Of a stretch of DNA of 31,111 nucleotides, positions 30,560-31,111 are shown in pieces. Position 1 is the first letter of the stretch, and the number at the start of each line of letters is the position of its first letter. A program made the position numbers and the translations under genes. Where the stretch lies: positions 1,724,918 to 1,756,028 of the forward strand of contig NMRA01000020.1 in assembly GCA_002633005.1 (NCBI GenBank), in the 5' to 3' direction. The notes below the pieces were generated by a model that was given only the letters and a program-made list of their open reading frames with translations, did no database searches and was not told where the DNA came from. This DNA is from Phoronis australis. Lineage: Eukaryota > Phoronida > Phoronidae.

Positions 30560-30560
30560 N
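30560..30560. other. Single ambiguous base, likely assembly join
   Basis: N within TGTGGCTNACCC, 65 bp past the T-type terminus. By analogy with 17873, sequences on its two sides may not be truly adjacent. Confidence 0.6.
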
Positions 30561-30599
30561 ACCCTACTATCGCCAATTTTCAGTCAGTCTACGTCATAG

Positions 30600-30809
30600 A
30601 TATTTCAGTCTCGAATGGTAAGAATTTTGTTCAGGCAGAAACTGGCCAATGTAGAAAGAAAATTATTTGGGATGGCTGAAAAGGGAAGGTGGAAACGATA
30701 ATTCAAACAGTCACAGAAACTCAAGGCGGCAGACAGCATCGCTGAAAGCGGAGGTATTGAAGCCGGCATGGTTCTTAAACTTTGCAAACATGGGAAGAAG
30801 ATAAGGTGA
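30600..30809 (+). pseudogene. Coding-like remnant with one in-frame stop
   Basis: One frame reads FRQKLANVERKLFGMAEKGR then WKR, TAA (30699-30701), FKQSQKLKAADSIAESGG then IEAGMVLKLCKHGKKIR, TGA (30807-30809). The basic, amphipathic composition with no low complexity suggests real but decayed coding sequence. Family not recognised. It could be part of the element whose terminus starts at 30332 or of the gene fragment before it; the intervening N prevents a decision. Confidence 0.3.
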
Positions 30810-31111
30810 CAAAAATGTTCAAGTATTATATTTTGAAGTAAATCCACATTTGGTTTTAAACTAAAGTATTTAAAAAATTGGTCCAACAATTTTAAAGAAC
30901 TTTTTACAGATTAGTGAAAGCCACCTCAAGTACCTAAATCATATCATCGGCATATGGTGCCATTTTGGACATACGCATTCCTGTCTTGTCATCTAATTCA
31001 CTTTTAATTTCATTATTTTGTCGAAGTAACAGGGCTAAAATTTCTGCACACAGGATAAATAAATGAAAAGATATTGGCTAACCTTGACCACAACCTCTTC
31101 CTACATAAAAG
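30810..31111. other. No gene seen
   Basis: AT-rich sequence with no recognisable feature up to the window edge. Confidence 0.5.

Noticed and set aside
1-31111. Retroelement reverse transcriptase or viral genes
   Set aside because: No YxDD-type, integrase or capsid-like segment could be read in any frame long enough to judge.

Overview
This is a mostly non-coding, repeat-rich piece of a eukaryotic nuclear genome. It most resembles a marine bilaterian invertebrate (a lophotrochozoan or invertebrate deuterostome); the phylum cannot be fixed from sequence alone. The signs are: no dense coding, AT-rich spacers, long interspersed and tandem repeats, splice-like GT/AG boundaries, a THAP domain, and decayed copies of protein families I know mainly from marine invertebrate genomes. 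Two isolated N bases (17873, 30560) indicate assembly joins. Every family name is recognition from memory; no search was run.

Layout. (1) 1-12215: imperfect tandem copies of a roughly 2.0 kb repeat (called R), interrupted by three elements (E1 3615-4883, E2 5461-7036, E3 about 7037-8932) and one terminal stub (909-981). Each E element is a left palindrome, a CCGTCCGG-rich tract, and an array of about 141-bp monomers. The monomers cycle through three types (about 425-bp super-unit). Each carries a CTAGTGG-centred motif that matches, or nearly matches, the degenerate vertebrate CTCF consensus. (2) 12190-13975: a second array (S, about 427-bp monomers, apparent 1.4-kb higher-order unit), rich in nuclear-receptor-type half sites (DR1 and everted GGGTCA pairs). 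(3) 13976-19752: a 5.78-kb DNA transposon (T) with long inverted termini, TA on both sides and GCCGACC-rich subtermini, but no recognisable transposase. It contains a 0.6-kb duplication whose junction is exactly one of the Ns. (4) 19753-31111: a stretch of gene remnants and one intact small ORF. These are a broken transposase-like exon (minus, 20361-21063), a broken C2H2-finger gene (plus, 22306-23272), a possible TATA promoter with an untranslated first exon (23556-23685), a complete THAP ORF (minus, 26610-27041), a 140-bp tandem array (28820-29440), a broken NYARWG-family fragment (plus, 29974-30280), a third T-type terminus (30332-30495) and a small coding-like remnant (30600-30809).

There is no operon-like logic. 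The most arresting feature is the pair of unrelated tandem arrays, E and S, each repeating a transcription-factor-like site at regular spacing. The E arrays look like mobile clusters of CTCF-type sites in one orientation.
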